10,805 nucleotides of DNA from Clostridia bacterium (GTDB lineage: Bacteria > Bacillota > Clostridia > Oscillospirales > Acutalibacteraceae), in the NCBI GenBank assembly GCA_900763035.1, contig CAAFIS010000193.1:1-10805 (forward strand). Reading direction: 5' to 3'. Position numbers and translations under genes: made by a program. This document shows positions 1-7,419 of this stretch, piece after piece. The notes under the pieces were generated by a model. That model was not told where the DNA came from. It was given only the letters and a program-made list of their open reading frames with translations, and did no database searches. The stretch's first letter is position 1, and every line of letters starts with the position of its first letter.

Positions 1-126
1 CAGCCCACGCAGCCCACGCAGCCCACACAGCCGACGGAGCCGACTTCGTCCGCTGCACCGGAGCCGACTGCGCCGCCGACCGAACCCACGCCGCCGCCGA
101 CCGAACCCACGCCGCCCCCGACCGAG
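1..126 (+). repeat. Short tandem repeats in the P/T-rich coding tail
   Basis: A 9-nt unit (cagcccacg and close variants) is repeated four times at 1-36. From about 70 to 126 a 21-nt unit encoding PPTEPTP-like heptads is repeated with minor changes. These are in-frame coding repeats prone to slippage, so their copy number may vary between strains. Confidence 0.7.
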
Positions 127-198
127 CCGGAGCCGTCGACCGAGCCGTCGACCGAGCCGGAGCCTGTCCCGCCGGAGAGCGGGACGGCGGAGGGCTGA
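1..198 (+). CDS. C-terminal end of a Pro/Thr/Glu-rich protein (partial)
   Basis: This frame is open from the first base and ends at TGA 196-198, giving 65 residues; the start lies outside the window. The visible part is entirely low complexity: four QPT triplets (nt 1-36), then PPTEPTP-type units repeated about every 21 nt (nt 70-126), then STEP units and a short PESGTAEG end. Such tails are typical of extracellular spacer or wall-spanning regions of Gram-positive surface or membrane proteins, but no domain is visible, so the function cannot be named. There is no LPXTG-type anchor at the end. A cysteine desulfurase gene often precedes thiI, but this tail does not resemble one. The downstream gene at 1462 ends in a similar P/T/S-rich tail. 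The frame is certain; the role is unknown. Confidence 0.75.
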   Translation, partial: QPTQPTQPTQPTEPTSSAAPEPTAPPTEPTPPPTEPTPPPTEPEPSTEPSTEPEPVPPESGTAEG

Positions 199-213
199 CC
201 CGTTTTACTACCG

Positions 214-219
214 AAGGAG
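214..219 (+). promoter_or_regulatory. Ribosome binding site of thiI
   Basis: AAGGAG sits 6 nt before the ATG at 226, a canonical Shine-Dalgarno that fixes the thiI start. It lies in the 27-nt gap after the upstream stop codon, which leaves little room for a separate promoter. Confidence 0.8.
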
Positions 220-225
220 AATACG

Positions 226-1419
226 ATGTCTGACTGTCCGACCTCTTACACCCCCGATGAGATCCTGCTGATCAAAAACGGCGAGCTGGCGCTGAAAGGG
301 CTCAACCGCCACACCTTCGAAGAAGCGCTGATGCGCAATCTGCGCTATCGGCTGCAGCGCGCGGGGCATTTTTCGCTGCGCTGTGCCCAGTCCACGATCG
401 TGATCGCGCCGAAGGATGCCGACGCGGATCTGGACGAGGCGTGCGACTGCGTGTCGCGCGTGTTCGGCATCGCGGGCTTTTCCCGCGCACGCGTGGCAAA
501 AAAAGAGCTGTCCGCCATCCAAGCGGCGGCGGTGGAGCAGCTGGGCGCCGCCCTTTCCGCCTGCCGCACGTTCAAGGTGGAATCGAAGCGCTCGGACAAG
601 AGCTTTCCGCTGACCTCCCCGCAGATCAGCCGCGAGGTGGGTGCATATATCCTGGAAAGGTTCCCGCATCTGCGCGTGGACGTGCACCATCCGGATCTGC
701 AGGTGACGGTAGAGGTGCGCGACTTCGCGGCCTACGTCCACGGCGATCAGCTGCCCGGCGCGGGCGGGATGCCCGTCGGGACGGGCGGCCGCGCGATGGT
801 GCTGATCTCCGGCGGCATCGATTCGCCTGTTGCGGCCTACATGATGGCCAAGCGCGGCGTGAAGCTGACGGCGGTGCATTTCGCCTCGCCGCCCTACACG
901 GGCGAGCGGGCGGAGCAAAAGGTCGTGACGCTGCTGGAGCGGGTGTCCCGCTATGCGGGCGGGATGTCCATGCTGGTCGTCCCGTTCACGCACATCCAAG
1001 AGGAGATCCGTCGCGCCTGTCCGGAGCAGTATTTTACGCTGATCATGCGCCGCTTCATGATGCGCATCGCGCAGAAGCTGGCCCGGCAGGAGGAGTGCGG
1101 CGCGCTGATCACGGGCGAGAGCTTGGGGCAGGTGGCCAGCCAAACGATCCCGGCCATGGCGGTGACCGATACGCTGGCCGAGCTGCCGGTGTTCCGCCCG
1201 CTGATCGGCATGGATAAAGAGGAGATCGTTACCGTCGCGCGTAAGATCGACACGTTCGACGTATCGATCCTGCCTTACGAGGACTGCTGTACGGTCTTTA
1301 CGCCCCGCCACCCGGACACCCGGCCGAAGCTGCGGCTGGTGGAGGCGGCGGAAGCGGCGCTGGACACGGATGCCTTAGTTGAGGAAGCGGTGGCCGGCGT
1401 GCGCCGCCGCCGCATCTGA
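226..1419 (+). CDS. thiI: tRNA 4-thiouridine synthase ThiI (sulfurtransferase)
   Basis: ThiI adenylates uridine 8 of tRNA and transfers sulfur to it from a cysteine desulfurase; in many bacteria it also supplies sulfur for the thiazole of thiamine. The 397-residue protein has the expected order: an N-terminal ferredoxin-like region and THUMP domain (about residues 10-170), then a PP-loop AANH domain with the ATP-pyrophosphatase motif SGGIDS at 195-200. Also visible are TGESLGQVASQT at 296-307, the FRPLIGMDKEEI segment at 323-334, and the YEDCCTVF motif at 351-358 that holds the conserved sulfur-transfer cysteine. It ends soon after this motif, so there is no C-terminal rhodanese domain. That is the usual Firmicutes form, in which a persulfide donor acts directly. 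The start is set by AAGGAG 6 nt upstream. No cysteine desulfurase gene is visible in the window. Confidence 0.97.
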   Translation: MSDCPTSYTPDEILLIKNGELALKGLNRHTFEEALMRNLRYRLQRAGHFSLRCAQSTIVIAPKDADADLDEACDCVSRVFGIAGFSRARVAKKELSAIQAAAVEQLGAALSACRTFKVESKRSDKSFPLTSPQISREVGAYILERFPHLRVDVHHPDLQVTVEVRDFAAYVHGDQLPGAGGMPVGTGGRAMVLISGGIDSPVAAYMMAKRGVKLTAVHFASPPYTGERAEQKVVTLLERVSRYAGGMSMLVVPFTHIQEEIRRACPEQYFTLIMRRFMMRIAQKLARQEECGALITGESLGQVASQTIPAMAVTDTLAELPVFRPLIGMDKEEIVTVARKIDTFDVSILPYEDCCTVFTPRHPDTRPKLRLVEAAEAALDTDALVEEAVAGVRRRRI

Positions 1420-1461
1420 ACGCGACAGAGAGAAAACGATCGGAGAGAGGAGCTGAGCACG

Positions 1462-3408
1462 ATGGAGGAGCAGGAGCGCCGCACGGTCGAGCTGCGGTTT
1501 TTCGGCCTGTCCGCCGGCCTTGTCCGCGAGCGGATGGGCGATGTGCTCGGCGACCCCTCGGTCACGGCGCAGCTGGACGTGCACGGGCAGGAGATCGTGC
1601 TGCGGCTGACCGCGCCGCCGCAGGCGCTGGACGCGGCAACGCAGGCCGCGCGTGAGCGGCTCGGACTGTATCTGTACAGCACGGACGGCAGCACGCTGTC
1701 CGCTCGCTGTGCCGCGCTTTTGCGGCAGACCCTGCGCACCGTCAGTGTGCGAGAGGAGGGGACGGACGGCAAGCTTGCCGCTGCACTGCCCGGCGCGGTA
1801 TCCGCGCCTGCGCCGCGGCGCGGGCATACGTGCCGCGCAGACGCGGCTGACGCAGACGGCGGCCTTACGGCGCACGCGGCACAGGCCGCGCTTGCCGCAC
1901 GGCGGCAAAGCGGCACGGACATCGGCCTGTCGACCGTGCTGTCATCCGACACCGCGCGACTGACCGCCGCGCTGTGCGACGGCCGCCGCACGTGGACACG
2001 CGCCTATGCGACCGTCGCGGACACCGGCACGGCGGATGCCGCCGGTGCGGCGCTGGATCTCTTGCGCCGGTATCTGGAAGCGTATCCGGCGGTCATGGCG
2101 GGCGGTACGCCCGTGCCGCCGGAGCAGGAGAGCGCCCGGCGGCTGCGCCTGTCACAGCTGCCGGCGGCGATGTTCTTTTCGCACAGCGACAGCTGGCTGC
2201 GCCGCATCGGCAAGGCAGCGGCGTGGGGATGCGCGCTGGTGATGTTGATCGCGCTGCTGCTGCACGGCTACACCCGCATCGCCGCACCGTCCAACAACAA
2301 AAGCCTGCAGGACGATCTGGGGAAGATGTATTGGGACTACACGAACGATCAGATCGGCAGCAATGCGTCGACCGTCGATCTCGACGGTACGGCCGCACGA
2401 TATCCGGCGGGCATGAGCGCACGATTTCGTGCGCTGTACGATATCGACACCGATATCGCCGGTTGGATCCGGATATCGAACACCGTCGTCAACTATCCCG
2501 TCATGGCCTATGCCGATGGGGTGTATGAAGAACACAGCTTCGGCAAGCAGTATTCCGTTTACGGGCAGCCGTATTTCGATGCCTACAGCGTACCGGAGGA
2601 CGTGCCGCATCTGCCGGTCAGCCGCGCACTGGTCGTGCGGGGAAAAAACACGCGCGACGGGCAGATGTTCTCCGTGCTGACGTCGTACCGGCGCATCGCC
2701 TTTTTGCGTGAGCACGCGGTGCTGGAGCTGAACACGCTTTATGCCACCGGGCAGTGGCAGGTGTTCGCCGTGATGCTGCTGTCGCCGAGGCAGGAGGAAG
2801 ACCTGCTGGCCAAACGCGGCATGATGTCCTCGACGGCGCTGCTGGGCGGCTTCTATCAGGAGCTGGCGGACCGTTCGCTGTACCGGTGCAGCCTTGTGCC
2901 GACGCAGGACGACCGCGTGGTGATCCTGTCCACCAACGCCGGGCGCAGCCTGACGGGGGAGCGGCTGCTCGTCGCGGCGCGGCTGATGAACGACGGGGAT
3001 GCGGACGTGAGCTATACCGTGCGTGATACGGCGAGCGCCGCGAACACGACGGCCGCGACGACAGCGGATGACGGGAACAGCAAGAAGAGCGACACGACCT
3101 TCGGCAGTCTGCAAACGTCCGGCACGCGGCCGACGGGAGAGACGGGCACGACAGGCAAGCCGAACGCTGCGCCGACCTCAAGGCCGACCTCAAGACCGAC
3201 CGAAAAGACCACCGTATCTGCGGGATCGACCAAGTCGACCGAGCCGGAGACGTCCGCGCCGGACAGCGTTTCCGATGTGACCGGTGCGCCGCCGGACAAT
3301 GGCGGCACGGGCGAGGAGCGGGGCGACGATGCCGAGGCGAAGCCCGGCGCGTCCTCGGACCTTTGGGACGGGGAGTACGGTCCGCCGGATGGCGGCGGGG
3401 AGGACTGA
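1462..3408 (+). CDS. CinA-like/class B sortase-like fusion membrane protein, both catalytic sites lost
   Basis: This 648-residue protein appears to have four parts. Residues about 8-210 resemble the C-terminal half of CinA: LRFFGLSAGLVRERMGDVL (11-29) and QEIVLRLTA (43-51) match its KH-like linker, YLYSTDGSTL (70-79) precedes the deamidase domain, and GTDIGLSTVL (151-160) recalls its ADIG strand. The Ser-bearing ESCTGG motif reads EGTDGK (99-104), and the segment carrying the catalytic Lys is missing. One membrane segment (about 252-271), preceded by LRRIGK, predicts a cytoplasmic N terminus. Residues about 323-510 follow a class B sortase (LYDIDTDIAGWIRI, TVVNYPVM, DGQMF, VVILST, GERLLVAARL). 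The catalytic His is Lys395 (RGKN) and the Cys is Asn492 (ILSTN), with Arg501 retained. A P/T/S-rich then acidic tail (520-648) has no LPXTG. An AGAGGAG site 9 nt upstream supports the start. The frame is unbroken, so it is probably functional but not an active sortase or NMN deamidase. The function is unknown. Confidence 0.85.
   Translation: MEEQERRTVELRFFGLSAGLVRERMGDVLGDPSVTAQLDVHGQEIVLRLTAPPQALDAATQAARERLGLYLYSTDGSTLSARCAALLRQTLRTVSVREEGTDGKLAAALPGAVSAPAPRRGHTCRADAADADGGLTAHAAQAALAARRQSGTDIGLSTVLSSDTARLTAALCDGRRTWTRAYATVADTGTADAAGAALDLLRRYLEAYPAVMAGGTPVPPEQESARRLRLSQLPAAMFFSHSDSWLRRIGKAAAWGCALVMLIALLLHGYTRIAAPSNNKSLQDDLGKMYWDYTNDQIGSNASTVDLDGTAARYPAGMSARFRALYDIDTDIAGWIRISNTVVNYPVMAYADGVYEEHSFGKQYSVYGQPYFDAYSVPEDVPHLPVSRALVVRGKNTRDGQMFSVLTSYRRIAFLREHAVLELNTLYATGQWQVFAVMLLSPRQEEDLLAKRGMMSSTALLGGFYQELADRSLYRCSLVPTQDDRVVILSTNAGRSLTGERLLVAARLMNDGDADVSYTVRDTASAANTTAATTADDGNSKKSDTTFGSLQTSGTRPTGETGTTGKPNAAPTSRPTSRPTEKTTVSAGSTKSTEPETSAPDSVSDVTGAPPDNGGTGEERGDDAEAKPGASSDLWDGEYGPPDGGGED
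3171..3194 (+). repeat. Two tandem 12-nt units in the sortase-like tail
   Basis: GCCGACCTCAAG occurs twice head to tail (3171-3182 and 3183-3194), with a partial third copy following. It encodes PTSR repeats in the P/T-rich tail. This looks like recent slippage expansion in a low-complexity coding region. Confidence 0.65.
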
Positions 3409-3411
3409 ACC

Positions 3412-3927
3412 ATGGTGATCTTGGGGATCGACCCCGGCTATGCGATCGTCGGCTGGGGCATCGTCCGGTTCGAACGCGGGCGGTATCTGCCGCTGGACTT
3501 CGGGGCGGTGATCACCCAGGCCGGGATGCCGTTCGGCCGCCGGCTGGAGCTGATCTATGACGGCTTCACGCAGATCCTGCAGCAGCATCATCCGGATGCC
3601 GCTTCGGTCGAAAAGCTGTATTTCCAAAACAACAAGACCACCGGCATCGACGTCGCGCAGGCGCGCGGCGTCACGCTGCTCGCTTTGCAGAAGGCGGGCG
3701 TGCCGGTGTTCGAATACACACCCATGCAGGTCAAGTGCGCCGTTGCCGGTTACGGACAGGCGCACAAGCCGCAGGTCATGGAGATGACCCGGCGGCTGCT
3801 GCGGCTGGAGAGCGTGCCGCGTCCGGACGACACGGCGGATGCGCTGGCCTTGGCGATCTGTCACGCGCAATACGGCGGTACCGCGCTTAAGCGGTCGTTG
3901 CTGGGGACGCAGATCCGGAGAGGATGA
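3412..3927 (+). CDS. ruvC: Holliday junction endonuclease RuvC
   Basis: RuvC is the dimeric, metal-dependent resolvase that makes paired cuts across Holliday junctions during recombinational repair. The 171-residue protein has the usual family length and the RNase H-like fold signatures. The acidic residues are present: Asp7 in GIDPGYAIVGWG, Glu67 in VEKLYF, and the C-terminal pair Asp140 and Asp143 in PDDTADALALAI. The FQNNKTTGIDVAQARG segment (71-86) and VAGYGQAHKPQV (111-122) are typical of bacterial RuvC. The start follows the previous stop codon by 3 nt, and its GGGGAGG site (3397-3403) lies inside the end of the sortase-like gene, so the two are co-transcribed and likely translationally linked. 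ruvA follows directly. Confidence 0.97.
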   Translation: MVILGIDPGYAIVGWGIVRFERGRYLPLDFGAVITQAGMPFGRRLELIYDGFTQILQQHHPDAASVEKLYFQNNKTTGIDVAQARGVTLLALQKAGVPVFEYTPMQVKCAVAGYGQAHKPQVMEMTRRLLRLESVPRPDDTADALALAICHAQYGGTALKRSLLGTQIRRG

Positions 3928-3931
3928 TACG

Positions 3932-4531
3932 ATGCTGTACAGTCTAAAAGGGGAACTGATCAAGGCGGAGCCGCGCATGGCGGTCGTTTCGTGCGGCGGC
4001 GTGGGTTTTCGCTGCCAGATCACGATGAACACCGCCCGCCGCCTGCCGTCGATCGGCAGCGAGGTGCTGCTTTACACCGTCATGGACGTGCGCGAGAACG
4101 CGATCGAGCTGTTCGGCTTCGCCGGGCAGGAGGAGCTGTCCTGCTTCAAGCAATTGACGGCCGTCACGGGCGTCGGCCCGAAGGTGGGGCTGTCGATCCT
4201 GTCGGAGCTTTCGCCGGAGCGGGTGGCTTTGGCCGTCGCGACGGGTGACCACAAGGCGCTGACCAAGGCGTCCGGCGTCGGGCCGAAGCTGGCGCAGCGT
4301 ATCGTGCTGGAGCTGAAGGACAAGGTCGGCGCGGTGGATACGGCCGGCGTGCAGCTGCCGGACGCGGGCACGCCCTCGGCCTCCGGCAACGCCGCGCAGG
4401 CGGTCGATGCGCTGACCGTCCTTGGCTTTTCGGCCGGGGAGGCCGGGGCGGCGGTCGGCAAGCTGGACGCCGCACTGCCGGTGGAAACGCTGGTGCGCGA
4501 GTCGCTCAAGCTGCTCGCGCGGCGCGGCTGA
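3932..4531 (+). CDS. ruvA: Holliday junction branch migration protein RuvA
   Basis: RuvA binds four-way junctions as a tetramer and recruits the RuvB motor for branch migration. The 199-residue protein shows an N-terminal OB fold (1-63; MLYSLKGELI, VGFRCQI), two helix-hairpin-helix motifs (about 71-90 with GVGPKVGLSIL, and about 106-125 with GVGPKLAQRIVLELKDK), a flexible linker (about 134-153), and the small C-terminal domain III (about 154-199) that contacts RuvB. The acidic-pin region reads RENA (54-57), keeping Glu but with Asn where many RuvA proteins have Asp. The frame is open further upstream to 3839, but that part overlaps ruvC in another frame. ATG 3932 starts the conserved protein and has GGAGAGGA (about 3916-3923) before it. 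ruvB does not follow, which differs from the common ruvCAB or ruvAB order. Confidence 0.96.
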   Translation: MLYSLKGELIKAEPRMAVVSCGGVGFRCQITMNTARRLPSIGSEVLLYTVMDVRENAIELFGFAGQEELSCFKQLTAVTGVGPKVGLSILSELSPERVALAVATGDHKALTKASGVGPKLAQRIVLELKDKVGAVDTAGVQLPDAGTPSASGNAAQAVDALTVLGFSAGEAGAAVGKLDAALPVETLVRESLKLLARRG

Positions 4532-4533
4532 GC

Positions 4534-5829
4534 GTGGCGGCGATCGCGGCCGCTGCGGGCGGCAAAACGGCGTTTTCCTTCGATGTGCTGATCGTCGGCG
4601 GCGGGGCGGCGGGGCTGTGCGCCGCGGCCGTCATCGGCCGAATGCGGCCGGGGGCGCACGTATGCGTGTGCGAAAAGCAGCCGCGCGTGGGCAAAAAGCT
4701 GCTGGCCACCGGCAACGGCACCTGCAACCTGTCGAACATCGCCGCCTCGGCGGCACATTATCACGGTGCGCCCGCTCTTGCGCAGGCGGTGCTGGAGGCG
4801 TGTCCCGTGCGGGAAACGCTGGCCTTTTTCACTGCCATCGGGGTAGATCCCCTTGTGCGGGAGGACGGGCGCGTTTATCCGTATGCAGAGCAGGCGGGCG
4901 CGGTGCTGGACGCGCTGCGGCTGGAGGCGGCGGCGCGCGGAGCGGAGACGCGCACGGGGACGGCCGTCACGGCGCTGCATCCGCAAAAGGGCGGTCTCCT
5001 TGCCGTGGCCGACACGCCGGACGGCGCGGCCGAGCTGTTCGCGCGGCAGGTGCTCGTCTGCACCGGCGGAGCGGCGGCGCCCGCCCTGGGCGGCAGCGCC
5101 GAGGCGTACCGTCTGTTGACGGATCTGGGGATCCGGCGCACGCCGCTGTCGCCGTCGATCGTGCAGCTGCGCACCGATGCGACGTTCGCCCGTGCGCTCA
5201 AGGGCATCCGCGTCGACGCGGCGGCGACGCTGTGCTTGGACGGCCGGGCGCTTGCCGCACAGACCGGCGAGGTGCTGTTTACGGAATACGGGCTGTCCGG
5301 CCCGGCGATCATGCAGATCTCACGCCCGGCGGGGGTGTGGGAGCGGCGCCCGAAGGGGCGGATGACCGTGCTGCTCGATCTGCTGCCGGACTGGGATCCG
5401 GCGCGGCTGATGCGGCGCCTGACGGAGCGTGCGGCCATGCCCGGCCGCACGCTGGAGGATCTGTTCACCGGCTTGCTCAACAAGCGGCTGGGGCAGACGG
5501 TGCTGCGCATGGCGGGCGCGCCGTCGCTGATCGAGCCGGTGGGACGGGCGGAGCCGGCGCTGCTGCGCCGCGCCGGCGAGCTGACGAAGGCGATGCCGTT
5601 TTCCGTGCAGGGGACGAAGGGCTTTGGCGGCGCACAGGTCACGGCGGGCGGCATCGATGCCGCTGCGATCGATCCGCATACCATGGGGGTGCGCGGCATC
5701 CCCGGCCTGTACGCTGCAGGCGAGGTACTGGACGTGGACGGCGACTGCGGCGGGTTCAACCTGCAGTTCGCCTTCGGCAGCGCGACGGTGGCCGCCCGCG
5801 CGATCTGCGCCGCCATGAAGAAAGGATAG
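4534..5829 (+). CDS. NAD(P)/FAD-dependent oxidoreductase, HI0933/BaiN family
   Basis: This is a 431-residue flavoprotein. The FAD-binding Rossmann motif VLIVGGGAAGLCAA lies at residues 18-31. The HI0933-family signature KKLLATGNGTCNLSN follows at 54-68. A C-terminal FAD-contact block (about 390-425) includes GLYAAGEVLDVDGDCGGFN and a following FAFGSATVAAR. The length is usual for the family. Most members (YhiN, HI0933) have no assigned reaction; the name BaiN comes from a clostridial bile-acid-related member, and that activity should not be assumed here. It begins with GTG 2 nt after the ruvA stop, without a clear Shine-Dalgarno, so translation probably depends on coupling to ruvA. About 14 low-complexity Ala/Gly-rich residues precede the conserved fold, so a later start (GTG 4585) is possible but would cut into the FAD motif region. 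Confidence 0.9.
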   Translation: MAAIAAAAGGKTAFSFDVLIVGGGAAGLCAAAVIGRMRPGAHVCVCEKQPRVGKKLLATGNGTCNLSNIAASAAHYHGAPALAQAVLEACPVRETLAFFTAIGVDPLVREDGRVYPYAEQAGAVLDALRLEAAARGAETRTGTAVTALHPQKGGLLAVADTPDGAAELFARQVLVCTGGAAAPALGGSAEAYRLLTDLGIRRTPLSPSIVQLRTDATFARALKGIRVDAAATLCLDGRALAAQTGEVLFTEYGLSGPAIMQISRPAGVWERRPKGRMTVLLDLLPDWDPARLMRRLTERAAMPGRTLEDLFTGLLNKRLGQTVLRMAGAPSLIEPVGRAEPALLRRAGELTKAMPFSVQGTKGFGGAQVTAGGIDAAAIDPHTMGVRGIPGLYAAGEVLDVDGDCGGFNLQFAFGSATVAARAICAAMKKG

Positions 5830-5832
5830 AGT

Positions 5833-7419
5833 ATGCTGCGTGTCTCGGGGCTGTCGATGTCCCTGTCGTATTCGGAACGGGATCTGCGCAAAAAGATCTG
5901 TGCCGAGCTGTGCATCGCGCCGGCGGCGCTTTTGCGCGTGCGGCTGCACCGCCGCTCGGTCGATGCCCGAAGGAAGGATAACGTGCACTTCGAGGTGGCG
6001 GCGGACGTGTGGGTCGCGGACGAAGGAGCGGTGCGCCGCTCGCCGCGCGTGACCGCCGTCGCGCCCGCTGTGCCGCTGATCCTGCCTGCGTTTGAAACGC
6101 CGCCCGCCGTGCCGCCGGTGGTGATCGGCAGCGGTCCGGCAGGGCTGTTCGCCGCGCTGATGCTGGCCGAGGCGGGCGCGCGCCCGATCCTGCTCGAGCG
6201 CGGCGGGGACGTCGACAGCCGCCGTGCCGCGGTGGAGCGTTTCCGCCGGACCGGTGTGCTGGACACCGGGTCGAACGTGCAGTTCGGCGAGGGCGGGGCG
6301 GGCACGTTCTCGGACGGGAAGCTCAATTCCGGCATCGGCGATCCGCGCGCCCGCACGGTGCTTGAACGGTTCGTCGCCGCCGGTGCGCCGGAGGACATCC
6401 TCTGGCAGGCGAAGCCTCACATCGGCACCGACCGGCTGCGCGACGTGGTGCGCACGCTGCGCGAGCAGATCGTCCGCATGGGCGGCGAGGCACGTTTTTT
6501 CTCCCCCGTCACCGATATCGCCGTGCGTGACGGGCGGCTGACCGCCCTGACCGTCCGCGGGCCGAACGGCGAATATCAGCTGCCCTGCACCGCTGCGGTG
6601 CTCGCGGTCGGGCACAGCGCGCGGGACACACTGGCCACGCTGCGTGCGCGCGGCGTGCCGATGGAGCAAAAGCCCTTTGCCGTCGGCGTGCGGATCGAGC
6701 ATCCGCGCGCGATGATCGACCGTGCACAGTACGGCGCGGCGGCAGTGCATCCCGCGCTGGGCGCGGCGGATTATAAGCTCCACTGCCGCCCGAACGGCGG
6801 GCGCGGTGTGTACACGTTTTGTATGTGTCCGGGCGGCGAGGTCATCGCCGCCGCGTCCGAGGAGGGCGGCGTGGTCGTCAACGGCATGAGCGAGCACGCC
6901 CGCGCGGCGGAAAATTCCAACAGCGCACTGCTCGTCGGTATCGATCCCGGCGACCTCGGCTCGCCGGATCCGCTGGCGGGCTTCGCGTTCCAGCGGCGGC
7001 TGGAGCAGGCGGCGTTTTCCGCCGGCGGCGGCGGATACCGCGCGCCGGTGCAGCTGGTCGGCGATCTGCTGGCCGGGCGTGAAACGACGGCGCTCGGCGA
7101 TGTTACGCCGTCCTATCGACCTGGCGTCACGCCCGCCGATCTGCGCGCGGTCCTGCCGACGTATGTCATCGAGCAGATCCGCGACGCGCTGCCGGTATTC
7201 GCCCGGCAGATCCGCGGCTTCGACCGCCCGGACGCCGTGCTGACCGGAGTGGAATCGCGTTCCTCTTCGTCCGTGCGCCTGCCGCGCGACGGCAGCGGGC
7301 AGTCGGCCGTCGCCGGTCTGTTCCCGTGCGGCGAGGGCGCGGGCTATGCGGGCGGTATCCTGTCCGCCGCCGTCGACGGCATCCGCGTCGCCGAATATGT
7401 CCGTGCTGCGCTCGGATGA
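5833..7419 (+). CDS. FAD-dependent dehydrogenase, COG2509 family
   Basis: This is a 528-residue protein of the large uncharacterised FAD-dependent dehydrogenase family (COG2509) found in many Firmicutes. An N-terminal domain of about 90 residues (with RRKDNVHFEV at 46-55) precedes the dinucleotide motif VIGSGPAGLFAALMLAEAGA (97-116), which is followed by LLERGGDV. The family block FGEGGAGTFSDGKLNSG is at 151-167. The C-terminal FAD block FPCGEGAGYAGGILSAAVDG closes the fold (about 497-516). No membrane segment or signal peptide is seen, so it is cytoplasmic. The AAGGA site (5822-5826) overlaps the end of the upstream flavoprotein gene, and the ATG is 3 nt after that stop codon, so the two are one operon. 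The substrate is unknown; the neighbouring HI0933-type enzyme gives no direct clue. Confidence 0.9.
   Translation: MLRVSGLSMSLSYSERDLRKKICAELCIAPAALLRVRLHRRSVDARRKDNVHFEVAADVWVADEGAVRRSPRVTAVAPAVPLILPAFETPPAVPPVVIGSGPAGLFAALMLAEAGARPILLERGGDVDSRRAAVERFRRTGVLDTGSNVQFGEGGAGTFSDGKLNSGIGDPRARTVLERFVAAGAPEDILWQAKPHIGTDRLRDVVRTLREQIVRMGGEARFFSPVTDIAVRDGRLTALTVRGPNGEYQLPCTAAVLAVGHSARDTLATLRARGVPMEQKPFAVGVRIEHPRAMIDRAQYGAAAVHPALGAADYKLHCRPNGGRGVYTFCMCPGGEVIAAASEEGGVVVNGMSEHARAAENSNSALLVGIDPGDLGSPDPLAGFAFQRRLEQAAFSAGGGGYRAPVQLVGDLLAGRETTALGDVTPSYRPGVTPADLRAVLPTYVIEQIRDALPVFARQIRGFDRPDAVLTGVESRSSSSVRLPRDGSGQSAVAGLFPCGEGAGYAGGILSAAVDGIRVAEYVRAALG

Noticed and set aside
208..1311. Open frame of 367 codons antisense to thiI
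   Set aside because: It is a compositional shadow of thiI, rich in Arg, His and Gln, with no recognisable motif.
1462..3408. Annotation of this gene as an active class B sortase
   Set aside because: The His and Cys required for transpeptidation are Lys395 and Asn492.
3839..3931. Upstream extension of ruvA
   Set aside because: It overlaps ruvC out of frame and adds unconserved Arg/Trp-rich residues. ATG 3932 has its own ribosome binding site and begins the normal RuvA OB fold.
4875..6897. Two long antisense frames across the flavoprotein genes
   Set aside because: They overlap two convincing FAD-binding proteins and are low-complexity Ser/Arg/His-rich shadows.
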